Shown: piece by piece, positions 10,396 to 19,016 of the stretch
Layout of the letters: each line of letters begins with the position of its first letter
How positions within the stretch are numbered: the first letter of the stretch is position 1
Source of the DNA: Paraburkholderia sp. UYCP14C
GTDB taxonomy: Bacteria; Pseudomonadota; Gammaproteobacteria; Burkholderiales; Burkholderiaceae
Length of the DNA stretch: 64,000 nucleotides
Reading direction: 5' to 3'
Assembly (NCBI RefSeq): GCF_004197395.1
Contig: NZ_SELS01000046.1
Span: forward strand, 1-64,000
Position numbers and translations under genes: made by a program
Notes under the pieces: model-generated
What the model was told of the DNA's origin: nothing
Database searches by the model: none
The model's input: the letters and a program-made list of their open reading frames with translations, nothing else

Positions 10396-10954
10396 GGAGA
10401 TCAGCAACTTCTCGAGTTTCGTAAGCTGTACTGTTTGATGTGGCTAATTCGTTGTGAGGCAATTCGGTGCCCTGCGTCCTCATGCGATGCGATGACCACA
10501 CCAACGGCCTCGCCGCGCATCGATGCAGTTCACCGGTCATTTCATTGTCAGAGATGAAGCCAATTTCTTAAAGTCCCGCCTGGTCTTATTTTGGGCCATC
10601 TAGTACGCGATTTTTGCCAGGCCGTCCGGTCATGACTCTCCAGCGCGTGTGCGCTGCGTCAACGCAAACGTCACTGTCCACCTTGGCCCGGGGCCCAAAC
10701 GCCACAGCATGGTGTGCGAACCGGGCAGGTTCGAATTCGACCACGCCCCCCGCGCTGATCCCAATCTAGATAAGCGTCATGCGCATGACTTTCCGCCGCG
10801 CGTCATCGCGCCCTGCCTGCTCTCATTTGTTCCTGTGACTCACAACTGTTTGTCCGCGTCCTGTATTCCAACCGGGGGCATGGATGCGTAAATTCACGCT
10901 CATCGGAGCAGCAAGCCCGATCAGAAAGAAGCTCCAACTTACTTCAAGGTCTAT
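10396..10954. other. intergenic region between divergent efflux operon and SDR gene, with a 14-bp perfect palindrome
   Basis: About 550 bp without a convincing gene. The small open frames in it have no homology I recognise and no good ribosome-binding site. It must hold the promoters of the leftward efflux operon and the rightward SDR gene. A perfect 14-bp palindrome, GTCATGCGCATGAC, lies at 10776-10789 and could be an operator. I see no remnant of a regulator gene. Confidence 0.5.
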
Positions 10955-11665
10955 ATGAGTCACTCCCCGAAAGTCATCGTGATCACTGGCGCCTCGCAAG
11001 GTATCGGCGCCGAAACGGCCAAAGCATTCCGCGCACTTGGCCACAACGTGGTCGCGACATCGCGCAGCATCAAACAGACTGACGATAGCAATCTCGTCGC
11101 AGTGGCCGGCGACATCGCCGATCCGGCCACGGCTCGCCGTGTGATCGAAACGGCCGTCTCGCGCTTTGGCCGCGTCGATACGCTCATCAACAATGCCGGC
11201 ATTTTCGTGGCGAAGCCGTTCACCCAATACACCGCCGAAGATTACGCGACGGTCACCGGCATCAATCTCGCGGGATTTTTCTACATCACGCAGCTTGCGA
11301 TTGCCGAGATGGAGAAGCATGAGCGCGGACACGTGGTCAACATCACGACGACCCTCGTGGATCACGCGATCGACGGCGTGCCGTCCGTGCTGGCCTCGCT
11401 GACCAAGGGCGGTCTTGCCGCCGCAACGCGCTCGCTCGCGATCGAGTATGCGAAGCGCGGCATTCGCGCCAACGCGGTTTCGCCCGGCATCATCAAATCA
11501 CCGATGCACGCGCCTGAAACCCACGCGGCACTTGGCGCGTTGCATCCGATGGGGCATATGGGCGAGATGAGCGACATCGTCAATGCGATCCTCTATCTCG
11601 ACTCGGCGCCGTTCGTGACGGGCGAAATCCTCCACGTCGACGGCGGCCAGATCGCCGGCCACTAA
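10955..11665 (+). CDS. SDR-family protein without the catalytic tyrosine
   Basis: 236 aa. The Rossmann fold is clear: cofactor motif TGASQGIG (11-18), NNAG (79-82) and a C-terminal SPG turn. The active-site region is unusual: where YxxxK is expected the sequence is AxxxK (Ala147, Lys151, in VLASLTKGG), and no Tyr is nearby. The usual Ser is replaced by Thr in NITTT (129-133). I recall the SVLASLTKGG pattern from other proteobacterial SDRs paired with tautomerases, so it seems a real subfamily and not a sequencing error. Gene 2 of the pair, a tautomerase, starts 90 bp downstream. Function unknown; it may bind NAD(P)(H) without classical oxidoreductase chemistry. Confidence 0.85.
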   Translation: MSHSPKVIVITGASQGIGAETAKAFRALGHNVVATSRSIKQTDDSNLVAVAGDIADPATARRVIETAVSRFGRVDTLINNAGIFVAKPFTQYTAEDYATVTGINLAGFFYITQLAIAEMEKHERGHVVNITTTLVDHAIDGVPSVLASLTKGGLAAATRSLAIEYAKRGIRANAVSPGIIKSPMHAPETHAALGALHPMGHMGEMSDIVNAILYLDSAPFVTGEILHVDGGQIAGH

Positions 11666-11755
11666 GGCGCACTGCGCTCCACCGGGCTCCACCGGGCCGA
11701 CGAGGAGCGCCGCTCGCCGGCGCTCCTTTTAACGATCACCATTGAGGAAAGCGAA

Positions 11756-11989
11756 ATGCCGATCGTCACAATTCAGGTTACACGCGAGGGCACACGGCCC
11801 GGCACGGATTCCGTCACGGCGGAAGAAAAGGCCCAGCTGATCAAGGGCGTGAGCCAACTCCTGCTCGACGTGCTGAACAAACCGTTGGAGGCGACTTTCG
11901 TCGTCATCGAGGAAGTGCCAACGGAAAACTGGGGATGGGGCGGCCTGCCTACCGATGTCTATCGAAGACAGAAGGGACTCATCAAGTAA
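11756..11989 (+). CDS. 4-oxalocrotonate tautomerase-family protein
   Basis: 77 aa, the length of 4-OT-type monomers. After removal of the initiator Met, Pro1 (MPIVTIQV) would be the catalytic base. The middle has the family pattern TAEEKAQLIKGVSQLL, and GWGGLPTDVYRR matches the C-terminal segment of the 4-OT-like subgroup. The start has GAGGAAAG upstream. It follows the SDR gene and is probably co-transcribed, so both may act on the same keto/enol substrate. Confidence 0.88.
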   Translation: MPIVTIQVTREGTRPGTDSVTAEEKAQLIKGVSQLLLDVLNKPLEATFVVIEEVPTENWGWGGLPTDVYRRQKGLIK

Positions 11990-12076
11990 GCGCGTGCGGC
12001 CCGCTCGAGAGCGGGCATTCGCGCGTGAATGCACCGGTCGCATCGTGGCGCTATCAATCTTCATCTGAGGCCTCGC

Positions 12077-12610
12077 ATGAACACGGACGAAGGACTTCGA
12101 ACACAGTCGCGCAATCGCGGCGCGAACGCGGGCGCAGAGGCGGGCGACAAACACGCCTCGCGCCGGGACCCATGGGAGCAGACACTCCTGCTACTCGCCG
12201 GGCTTTGCGCGACGGAACCACACGCACAGGGCCTCAGACCCGCCGAACTCGCGCCCGGTCCGCGCATCGCCGAGGCCCGCTGCGACGACGGAAGGTGCCG
12301 CAAAAGCCGCAACCTCCGCGAAGGGCGAGATGCGACAGCTGACGCACCCTGCGCGGCCGTCGTCACGCTCCTCGAGCACCTCTCCCCACGAACCGTTGCG
12401 CTGCGCTGGTGCTCCGCCTCATGCCACTACGGCTATCAGATCTGGGTCTGCTCAAAGGCGCGCCGGGCCGGCGTGTGCGCAGTGAGCGGCAGAGCGATCC
12501 GTCGCGGCGATATCATCTACCGGCCCAATACCCGCACACCTGTCCTTCCCGTCAATGTGAACGCCATGATTCATCTCGCTGCTTTGCCTGATGGAAGTTC
12601 GGTAGTCTGA
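12077..12610 (+). CDS. DUF3331-family protein
   Basis: 177 aa. The C-terminal half carries the DUF3331 pattern I know from Burkholderia proteins: LSPRTVALRWCSASCHYGYQIWVCSKAR, then GVCAVSGRAIRRGDIIYRP and a final NAMI. The run is split here to keep to the key residues: SPRT, HYGYQIW, GVCAVSG, IRRGD, NAMI. The N-terminal half is low-complexity, Arg/Ala-rich and not conserved. The start is the ATG at MNTDEG, with TGAGG upstream. Function unknown. Such genes occur in many copies in Burkholderia genomes. Confidence 0.7.
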   Translation: MNTDEGLRTQSRNRGANAGAEAGDKHASRRDPWEQTLLLLAGLCATEPHAQGLRPAELAPGPRIAEARCDDGRCRKSRNLREGRDATADAPCAAVVTLLEHLSPRTVALRWCSASCHYGYQIWVCSKARRAGVCAVSGRAIRRGDIIYRPNTRTPVLPVNVNAMIHLAALPDGSSVV

Positions 12611-12683
12611 TTCGGCACGCCAGGGGCGTCGACCGAAATTCTCTGCAACCGGAAGTTGTGACAACCCATTCAAGGAGATCGTT

Positions 12684-13370
12684 ATGAAGATTCTGATGGT
12701 TTTGACTTCGCACGACGAACTGGGCAATACGGGACGCAAGACCGGGTTCTGGCTCGAGGAACTCGCCGCGCCGTATTACGTGTTCAAGGACGCCGGCGTG
12801 CAGATCGTGCTCGCGTCGCCCAAGGGCGGCAAACCTCCGCTAGACCCCAAGAGCAACGAGCCGGACTTTCAGACCGACCTGACACGTCGTTTCGAAGCCG
12901 ACCCGGCTGCGGTGGCCGATCTGGGCAACACGGCGAAGCTCAAGGATGTGGCCCACGGCGAATTCGACGCCGTCTTCTACCCCGGCGGCCACGGTCCGAT
13001 GTGGGATCTCGCCGAAGACCCCGACTCCATTGGCCTGATCGAGCGCACGATCGCAGCCGGGAAGCCGGTCGATCTCGTCTGCCACGCGCCCGGGGTTCTG
13101 CGACACGTGAAGGGTCCCGATGGCAAGCCGCTCGTCAATGGCAAGTCGGTCACGGGCTTTACCAATAGCGAAGAGGAAGCGGTCGGGCTGACCAAGGTGG
13201 TCCCGTTCCTGGTTGAAGACGAGCTCAAGGCGAAGGGCGGAAACTTTTCGAAGGGGCCCGACTGGCAAGCGTATGTACTCGAAGACGGGCTGCTGCTCAC
13301 CGGGCAGAATCCCGCATCGTCGGGGCCGGCCGCAAAGGCATTGCTAGAGAAATTGAGCAAGCGTCACTGA
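12684..13370 (+). CDS. DJ-1/PfpI-superfamily protein, Hsp31-like
   Basis: 228 aa, class-I glutamine-amidotransferase-like fold. The nucleophile elbow is LVCHAPGVL, with Cys133 followed by His134; the oxyanion loop is YPGGHG (100-104) and the acidic partner probably Glu25 or Glu26 in FWLEELA. Members of this subgroup act as glyoxalase III, protein deglycase/chaperone or related stress enzymes in the cytoplasm. An AAGGAG site precedes the ATG. It stands alone between DUF3331 and the convergent ketone-body operon. Which activity applies cannot be told from sequence. Confidence 0.88.
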   Translation: MKILMVLTSHDELGNTGRKTGFWLEELAAPYYVFKDAGVQIVLASPKGGKPPLDPKSNEPDFQTDLTRRFEADPAAVADLGNTAKLKDVAHGEFDAVFYPGGHGPMWDLAEDPDSIGLIERTIAAGKPVDLVCHAPGVLRHVKGPDGKPLVNGKSVTGFTNSEEEAVGLTKVVPFLVEDELKAKGGNFSKGPDWQAYVLEDGLLLTGQNPASSGPAAKALLEKLSKRH

Positions 13371-13427
13371 GACTCAGCCCTTGCGCCGGAAAGCGGCGGC
13401 TGCCCGGCGTGGGCGCCGCCCCCAAAC

Positions 13428-13910
13428 TCATCGCGGCAAAACGTCATCGCCGGAGCGTCGCAGTACCGGGTCGCGAAATGCACGGTAGATGACCAATACC
13501 ATCCACAAGGCGAGGACGCCGAAGCTCCACCACCGCAGAAATATTCCCCATCCCCAAATGAGCGTACCGAACGCCGAAAGGGTCAGTCCGCGCCTGACCG
13601 CGAGTACCTCGCTCAACGCATGATGAGGCTTGAATCCGGCGTCTCCGTTTGCATGGGCAACCACCAGATCCGTCACGGTGCGCTCGAGATACCGGCGCGA
13701 CGCCAGCAAAAGGCCCGTGATCGTGATGACCGATCCAGACCGCTCGAACAGATCCCAACGTCCTGAAGCCTGCGCCAGATAGGCGCACAGGACCGCTGGA
13801 GAAACCGCCAGCGCGATCATTGCGACGCTGCGAAAAATATAGCCCCACGGCGTCCGCAAGGCTTCCTCGCACAGGGAGTCCGCAGCGCCGCTATAGGGCT
13901 CCGTACTCAC
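13428..13910 (-). CDS. small integral membrane protein, last gene of the ketone-body operon
   Basis: 160 aa, GTG start overlapping the TGA of the patatin gene (GTGA), so translation is probably coupled. Four hydrophobic stretches are visible: about 28-50, 55-75, 110-130 and 130-150, including a Trp-rich run IWGWGIFLRWW. The YRAFRDPVLRR tail is basic and probably cytoplasmic. I do not recognise the family. Coupling to the patatin-like lipase suggests a membrane partner in lipid or PHB-related metabolism, but that is inference. Confidence 0.7.
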   Translation of the reverse strand: MSTEPYSGAADSLCEEALRTPWGYIFRSVAMIALAVSPAVLCAYLAQASGRWDLFERSGSVITITGLLLASRRYLERTVTDLVVAHANGDAGFKPHHALSEVLAVRRGLTLSAFGTLIWGWGIFLRWWSFGVLALWMVLVIYRAFRDPVLRRSGDDVLPR

Positions 13911-15208
13911 GACACGCCCTCTCCTGCCGGTTCGCGGGCTTCGATCGACAGCTGGTCATCGGCGATTTTTCGTTCTTCGGCGAGCGGCAAGATGCGCGCG
14001 TCACGAATACCCTGCGACTCGGAACCGGGCAAGCGATGCACGTCGTGGGTCACGAATCCCTGCTCGCGGCTGGGCACATCGAACCACTCGCGATGGGAAA
14101 ACGAATCGCGAATATCCTCGAGACCACTGTCCCAATGCTCCCGCATCGTGTCGACGCTAAATTCGTAATCCTTGTAGTGCCCTTCATAGGGCTTGTTCCT
14201 GTAGATGAGGTGCACCACATTGATCGCGCTGCCGTCGGCCGCCTCTTCGGCGAGACGGAACAGCGGATCGGTCCTGCGCAGACCGGCGGGAATGTGCGCG
14301 AGCAGCTCCCTGATGAAGCGGGCGTGCTTCTGACGATCCGCGAGCATACTGGTCACCGCGCGCGTGCGGCTCGAAAACTGGATGTCCTTGGCACGCGCGG
14401 AGATGTCGAAGAAGTCTCCAGGCGCATTGCCGCGCGCGCTCCAGAGATCGACCTGAAACACCAGCGCGTCCTTATGATCTGCATCGCGCAGCACCTCGGT
14501 CAACGGCGTGTTCGACACGAGGCCGCCATCCCAGTAGTACTCGCCGTCGATCTCGACCGCCGGGAAACCGGGCGGCAACGCCCCCGACGCCATGAAATGC
14601 TCGGGCTTCAAACGCATTTTCGTGTTGTCGAAGTACACCAGGTTGCCGGTTTGCACGTTCACCGCCCCCACCGAAACACGGACGTCGCCGTCGTTGATCC
14701 GATCGAAGTCGGCGAACTTGAGCAGCGACTCTTTCAATGCGGCCGTGTCGTAGTAGCTGACCGCGGTGGGGTCCTGCTTGCCGAACCCTGCTACCGGCAA
14801 CGGCACGCGCGGCGAGAAAAACCCCGGTTGGCCCTCGGTCAAAGCGCGCCCGGCCGCCCACATACTGGCCCACTTGCGCGAGAACTCCGGCATGCCGGAC
14901 ATAGGTGGCATCCACGCACCCAGACCACCGACCCAGTCGCGCGGCTGGCAGATCCCGTTCCAGAATCCACGTAAGGCCGCCACGCGGTTTTCCGGCGCAT
15001 TGCCAGCGATGATGGCGGTATTGAGCGCGCCAATCGAAATGCCGGAGATCGTGCCCGGATGCACGCCCATCTCGGCCAGGCCTTCGTACACGCCGGCCTG
15101 GTACGAGCCCAGCGCGCCACCGCCTTGAAGCACGAGAGCGACTTCGTCATAGTGCGGCAGCACGAACGCATCCGGCTGCCCGTTGGATTGAGTTGTTCTG
15201 CTGCGCAT
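13907..15208 (-). CDS. patatin-like phospholipase with C-terminal DUF3734 region
   Basis: 433 aa. The oxyanion loop QGGGALG (28-34), the nucleophile elbow GISIG with Ser58, and the DGG motif supplying the catalytic Asp (YYWDGGLVSNTP) are all present, so it should be an active Ser-Asp lipid acyl hydrolase. The region after about 280 matches the DUF3734 extension of bacterial patatins (KDIQFSSR, NVVHLIYRN). The ATG at 15208 fits the AAGGAG site better than the GTG one codon earlier. It lies 9 bp after bdhA; in related genomes this trio is associated with polyhydroxybutyrate or acetoacetate metabolism. Confidence 0.9.
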   Translation of the reverse strand: MRSRTTQSNGQPDAFVLPHYDEVALVLQGGGALGSYQAGVYEGLAEMGVHPGTISGISIGALNTAIIAGNAPENRVAALRGFWNGICQPRDWVGGLGAWMPPMSGMPEFSRKWASMWAAGRALTEGQPGFFSPRVPLPVAGFGKQDPTAVSYYDTAALKESLLKFADFDRINDGDVRVSVGAVNVQTGNLVYFDNTKMRLKPEHFMASGALPPGFPAVEIDGEYYWDGGLVSNTPLTEVLRDADHKDALVFQVDLWSARGNAPGDFFDISARAKDIQFSSRTRAVTSMLADRQKHARFIRELLAHIPAGLRRTDPLFRLAEEAADGSAINVVHLIYRNKPYEGHYKDYEFSVDTMREHWDSGLEDIRDSFSHREWFDVPSREQGFVTHDVHRLPGSESQGIRDARILPLAEERKIADDQLSIEAREPAGEGVS

Positions 15209-15217
15209 CACGGCTCC

Positions 15218-16000
15218 TTACTGCATGGCCCAGCCGTGGCTGACGATCAGCGACTGCCCGGTGAGTGCCGACGATTCGAAACCCGCCAGGAACGCCACCG
15301 TATTGGCAACGTCATCGAGCGTGGTGAATTCGCCGTCGACGGTTTCCTTGAGCATGACGTTCTTCACCACTTCAGATTCGGAAATGCCCAGCGCCTTCGC
15401 CTGCTCGGGAATCTGTTTGTCGACGAGCGGCGTGCGGACATAGCCCGGACAAACAACATTCGCACGCACGCCGCGCGGTCCGCCCTCTTTCGCGACTACC
15501 CGGGCCAGTCCCAGCAGACCATGCTTGGCCGTCACATAGGCCGACTTCAATTTCGACGCCTCATGCGAATGGACCGAACCCATATAAACGATCGAGCCGC
15601 CCTTGCCGCTTGCGTACATCTGTTTGAGCGCGGCTTTGGTCGTGAGGAAGGCGCCGTCCAGATGGATCGCCAGCATCTTCTTCCAGTCGGCAAACGAATA
15701 CTCCTCCACAGGCGCGACGATCTGGATGCCCGCGTTCGACACGAGCACGTCAATGCCGCCGAACGCCTCGACCGCGCGCTCGATACCGCTATTGACCGCA
15801 TCTTCGCTAGTGACGTCCATGGCGATAGCCAACGCGTTGCCGCCCGCTGCGACGATGCTGCTCGCGACCTTTTGCGCGTTCTCGAGATTGAGGTCGGCGA
15901 TGACCACCGCTGCGCCGAGACTCGCGAGTTTCCGTGCGCATTGCTCACCGATACCGCTTGCCGCCCCGGTTACGAGCGCGACTTTGTTGTGTAAAGACAT
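15218..16000 (-). CDS. bdhA: D-3-hydroxybutyrate dehydrogenase
   Basis: 260 aa, classical SDR. It has TGAASGIG (11-18), SNAG (88-91) and a complete catalytic set Ser142, Tyr155 and Lys159 ([16 protein letters not shown]). The length and the motifs [15 protein letters not shown] and [11 protein letters not shown] are typical of PhaB-independent 3-hydroxybutyrate dehydrogenases. It oxidises D-3-hydroxybutyrate to acetoacetate with NAD+, which links it to the acetoacetate decarboxylase gene 31 bp upstream. Cytoplasmic. Confidence 0.92.
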   Translation of the reverse strand: MSLHNKVALVTGAASGIGEQCARKLASLGAAVVIADLNLENAQKVASSIVAAGGNALAIAMDVTSEDAVNSGIERAVEAFGGIDVLVSNAGIQIVAPVEEYSFADWKKMLAIHLDGAFLTTKAALKQMYASGKGGSIVYMGSVHSHEASKLKSAYVTAKHGLLGLARVVAKEGGPRGVRANVVCPGYVRTPLVDKQIPEQAKALGISESEVVKNVMLKETVDGEFTTLDDVANTVAFLAGFESSALTGQSLIVSHGWAMQ

Positions 16001-16031
16001 GTTGCTTTCCTACGCGTAGATCCACGCAAAC

Positions 16032-16820
16032 TTATTCGTTGACCGCGAGCTTCACGGTTTCGTTTTGAGCCAGATAGTCGAGCGCAACCTCGCCGATATC
16101 CAGCGTGAGATTGGCAATCAGATGCCGCGCGCCGACCACCCGTTTCACCGGCAAATCGGCCACGGGTGCCAACGCATGCGGATGCAGATCGAGCGCCGCC
16201 GGACCTGTCCACGCTCCGAGCACGCTCACGTCGCGCAGATAGAAACGCACGAGTTCGCAGACACGCGGCGTACCGTCGACGTGCGGGATGACCTTCAGCA
16301 GATAATTGGGTGTTTCCGCCAGCTTCTTGCGTTCGGCTTCGATATCGAGCGGCAGATGCTTGTAGCCCATCGTGCCGGTTGCGACGCGTTGGGTGCCGTA
16401 GTCGAGTGTGCCGAGCAACGTGTCGTTGCCGTCGATGCTCAGAGTCGGTCTCGCCAGCTTCTTCGGAAAACCCCAGATTTCCCGGCCGCCGGCGATCGGG
16501 CCTTCGTCGTCGAGGTACATCGAATGCGTGTAGTTGCCAAGGCGCCCTTGCTGGTCGCGCACCGTGATGACCTGACCGGTTTCCGTGTAGTCACCGAAGC
16601 CCGACGAATCCGGCATGCGAATAAATTCGTAATGCACAAGATTGTTTTCCGGACGCAAGGGCTCCGGCACGATGGCTTTTAGCGATTCGAAATCGGTCTC
16701 GTAGGTAATGATGAAATATTCCCGGTTGATAAAGCGGTACGGCGGCCGGGGATAGGCGGGGTTGTGGACAGGCATCGCAAAGGCGTCTTTGCGAATCGAA
16801 GCCAGATTCAGGCGGGTCAT
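16032..16820 (-). CDS. adc: acetoacetate decarboxylase
   Basis: 262 aa. The Schiff-base lysine lies in [12 protein letters not shown] (about Lys120/121), and the conserved Glu-rich region ([11 protein letters not shown]) precedes it. It converts acetoacetate to acetone and CO2. It is first in a minus-strand operon with bdhA, the patatin gene and a small membrane protein, so the operon can take 3-hydroxybutyrate or lipid-derived acyl units to acetone. A LysR gene lies just upstream in the same direction, and the AT-rich 134-bp gap between them probably holds the operon promoter. Confidence 0.93.
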   Translation of the reverse strand: MTRLNLASIRKDAFAMPVHNPAYPRPPYRFINREYFIITYETDFESLKAIVPEPLRPENNLVHYEFIRMPDSSGFGDYTETGQVITVRDQQGRLGNYTHSMYLDDEGPIAGGREIWGFPKKLARPTLSIDGNDTLLGTLDYGTQRVATGTMGYKHLPLDIEAERKKLAETPNYLLKVIPHVDGTPRVCELVRFYLRDVSVLGAWTGPAALDLHPHALAPVADLPVKRVVGARHLIANLTLDIGEVALDYLAQNETVKLAVNE

Positions 16821-16954
16821 GAGTTCTCCCGTTGAGATTCAGTTGCATCGCAGCAGATGCTACAGACTCACGAATCACGAGAGAATCCGTCGATATCAAG
16901 AATCTATTTATCATTTATTGAGAAGATCTTGCGACGATGGACACGATGCGGCAC

Positions 16955-17872
16955 TCAGGAAGCCTGCCGGGACGCGATGATATGGTCCATCAATGCCTTC
17001 TGGAATTGCGACAGCACTTTGTCACGACGGTGCACAAGGAAAAGGGGCACCGACATCTCGAGCCCAGGCGTTCGAACGACAGACAGTTCGCCGCGCTCGA
17101 CGTCCGTGCGGATTGCGGACTCGAGAAAGAAACACAAGGCCAGGTCGCGTTTGACAGCGTGCTTCTGTGATTCCGGATGGCCGAATTCGAGGACCACGTT
17201 GCGCGTATCGATTCCATGTGCGCGTAACTGCTCGTCCTCGAGTTCGCGACGCACGATACGGCGTGGCGCGCTGATAAAAGGCAGTGCGGCCAGTTCCCGC
17301 GGCAGCGCGACGGCGCCGACCAGCTTGCTGTCTGGCGCACTTGCCAGCAGCAACGCTTCTTCCCACAGCGTATGAACGGTGAGACCGTCCCGATTCTCGG
17401 AAGGATGCATGACGAGCACCGCGAAGTCGCACTCGCCGGTGCGTACCGCATCCAGCGCCACCTGAGGGTTTGAGCTCTCGATGCTGACCAGGCCCTCGGG
17501 ATGAACTGCATAGAAGTCGGAGACGAGCGCAGGCAGCAGATAGGAGCCAGGCGTCATTGACGCGGCAATGACTGCGCTACCCGCGCTCCCCTCTTCGAGC
17601 CCCGACAACTCGCGCTCCATCTCGCGCGTGCGCGTGAGGACGTCACTCGCCCACTTGTACACCCGGTCGCCCGCTTCCGTGAGACCGATATTGCGGCCGA
17701 CGCGCCTGACGAGCGAGACCCCGAGTTTCGTTTCCAGCCCGCGCAGATGTGCGGTGACGACCGGCTGCGCAACGCACAGCCGGTCGGCCGCACGCGTCAC
17801 ACTCTGCAGTTCCGCGACGAGGCAGAACACTTCCAGCTTTTGCAACGTGAAATACGGGTCGAACATGCGCAT
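16955..17872 (-). CDS. LysR-family regulator, probable activator of the adc operon
   Basis: 305 aa. The N-terminal winged helix-turn-helix (FTLQKLEVFCLVAELQS, then AQPVVTAHLRGLE) is followed by a periplasmic-binding-protein-like effector domain. It sits immediately upstream of adc in the same orientation, with its own promoter in the 135-bp gap shared with the divergent LysR gene. This arrangement suggests control of the adc-bdhA-patatin operon. The ligand is not evident. Confidence 0.88.
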   Translation of the reverse strand: MRMFDPYFTLQKLEVFCLVAELQSVTRAADRLCVAQPVVTAHLRGLETKLGVSLVRRVGRNIGLTEAGDRVYKWASDVLTRTREMERELSGLEEGSAGSAVIAASMTPGSYLLPALVSDFYAVHPEGLVSIESSNPQVALDAVRTGECDFAVLVMHPSENRDGLTVHTLWEEALLLASAPDSKLVGAVALPRELAALPFISAPRRIVRRELEDEQLRAHGIDTRNVVLEFGHPESQKHAVKRDLALCFFLESAIRTDVERGELSVVRTPGLEMSVPLFLVHRRDKVLSQFQKALMDHIIASRQAS

Positions 17873-18007
17873 CCCACGGGTCTCCGAATCATAGCCGCGT
17901 AACTATAGAACATGGCTGATATTTGTATTGGAAGTATATATTGGCCGATTCTATGATTCATGCACTCCAGTGACTTTCAACCGTGGCTTGATAATTTTGG
18001 GGAACGC

Positions 18008-18931
18008 ATGGATCGGATGGCCAGTGTTACCTCCTTCGTCCGCGTCGTCGAGAGCGGCGGCTTTACCGCGGCGGCGCGCCGCCTCGACCTGTCGACGACG
18101 ACGGTCAGCAATCACGTCCAGGCGCTCGAAGAGAGCCTCGGCGTGCGTCTTTTGAACCGCACCACACGCCGTGTGGGTCTAACCGAAATAGGCCGCGAGT
18201 ATTACGAGCGCTGCTCACAGATCTTGCAGGAACTGGCGGAAGCCGACGAAATTACCAGCGCGCTGCAGATCACTCCGCGCGGCCGGCTAAGGCTTCGTTG
18301 CCACCAGGCGCTGGAGCGGTCCATCGCGCCGATCGCCACCCGTTTCGCGGGCGATTACCCGGAGGTCTCGCTGGACTTCCAGACCGATGCGATGACCGGC
18401 CCCGTCGATCCCGCGCGAGAGGCGTTCGACCTTTCGATCATGCCCGCCTCACCGGCCGATTCCAGTCTCATCAGACGGACCCTCGCGAGATGGCGCTATG
18501 TTTTGTGCTGCGCACCGGCTTATCTCGAGGCGCACTCCACGCCTCAACATCCGGCGGACCTGGCTGACCATAACTGCCTGCTTTACGCTCATTCGATCTA
18601 CCGCGACGAGTTTCATTTCGTCGATCCCGCCGGCAATCCAACCAGCACCCGGGTGTCGGGCAACCTTCTCACCGCCAGCATTACGGTGCTGCGCGCCGCT
18701 GCGGTGGCGGGACTTGGGTTGTGCCTGTGTCCGCCGTTCGTCGTTTCCGATCTACTTGATTCCGGCTTGCTGATGCCACTGCTGCCCGACTACCAAACCC
18801 AGCAGCTGGAGATCGTCGCGCTCTACCCTCATCGGCGCCAGTTGAGCACCAAGGTTCGGCTGCTCCTCGACATGCTGGTCGAGCGTTTTGCCGACGAAGA
18901 GCACTGGCTTGGCGCGATGGCTGAATGGTAA
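18008..18931 (+). CDS. LysR-family regulator
   Basis: 307 aa from the ATG giving MDRMASVTSF, chosen because a GGGAACG site precedes it and the length then fits the family. An upstream in-frame ATG at 17960 would add 16 residues. HTH: FVRVVESGGFTAAARRLDLS then TTTVSNHVQALE. The effector domain follows, with the CrgA/AaeR-type pattern DLSIMPASPADSSLI. It is divergent from the previous LysR gene and convergent with pntB, so its target may be its neighbour or lie elsewhere. Confidence 0.88.
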   Translation: MDRMASVTSFVRVVESGGFTAAARRLDLSTTTVSNHVQALEESLGVRLLNRTTRRVGLTEIGREYYERCSQILQELAEADEITSALQITPRGRLRLRCHQALERSIAPIATRFAGDYPEVSLDFQTDAMTGPVDPAREAFDLSIMPASPADSSLIRRTLARWRYVLCCAPAYLEAHSTPQHPADLADHNCLLYAHSIYRDEFHFVDPAGNPTSTRVSGNLLTASITVLRAAAVAGLGLCLCPPFVVSDLLDSGLLMPLLPDYQTQQLEIVALYPHRRQLSTKVRLLLDMLVERFADEEHWLGAMAEW

Positions 18932-18976
18932 GACCGGAATAGTTTGCCTCGTCGCCTGCACCCGGCGGGTGCCGCT

Positions 18977-19013
18977 GCGGCGGCGCTGCGCAGTTCACTG
19001 TCAGCGCCGCCGC
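18977..19013. terminator. 12-bp perfect stem between convergent genes, probable bidirectional terminator
   Basis: GCGGCGGCGCTG (18977-18988) pairs perfectly with CAGCGCCGCCGC (19002-19013) around a 13-nt loop. It lies between the stop of the LysR gene and the stop of pntB. There is no clear T tract on either side, so it may act with Rho or as a 3' stabilising hairpin. Confidence 0.55.
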
Positions 19014-19016
19014 TCA

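Noticed and set aside
10724-10745. tRNA-like T-arm GGTTCGAATTC
   Set aside because: No acceptor stem or anticodon arm can be folded around it, so it is only a chance match.
10649-10891. 80-codon open frame in the intergenic region
   Set aside because: No ribosome-binding site or recognisable motif, and composition like the surrounding non-coding DNA.
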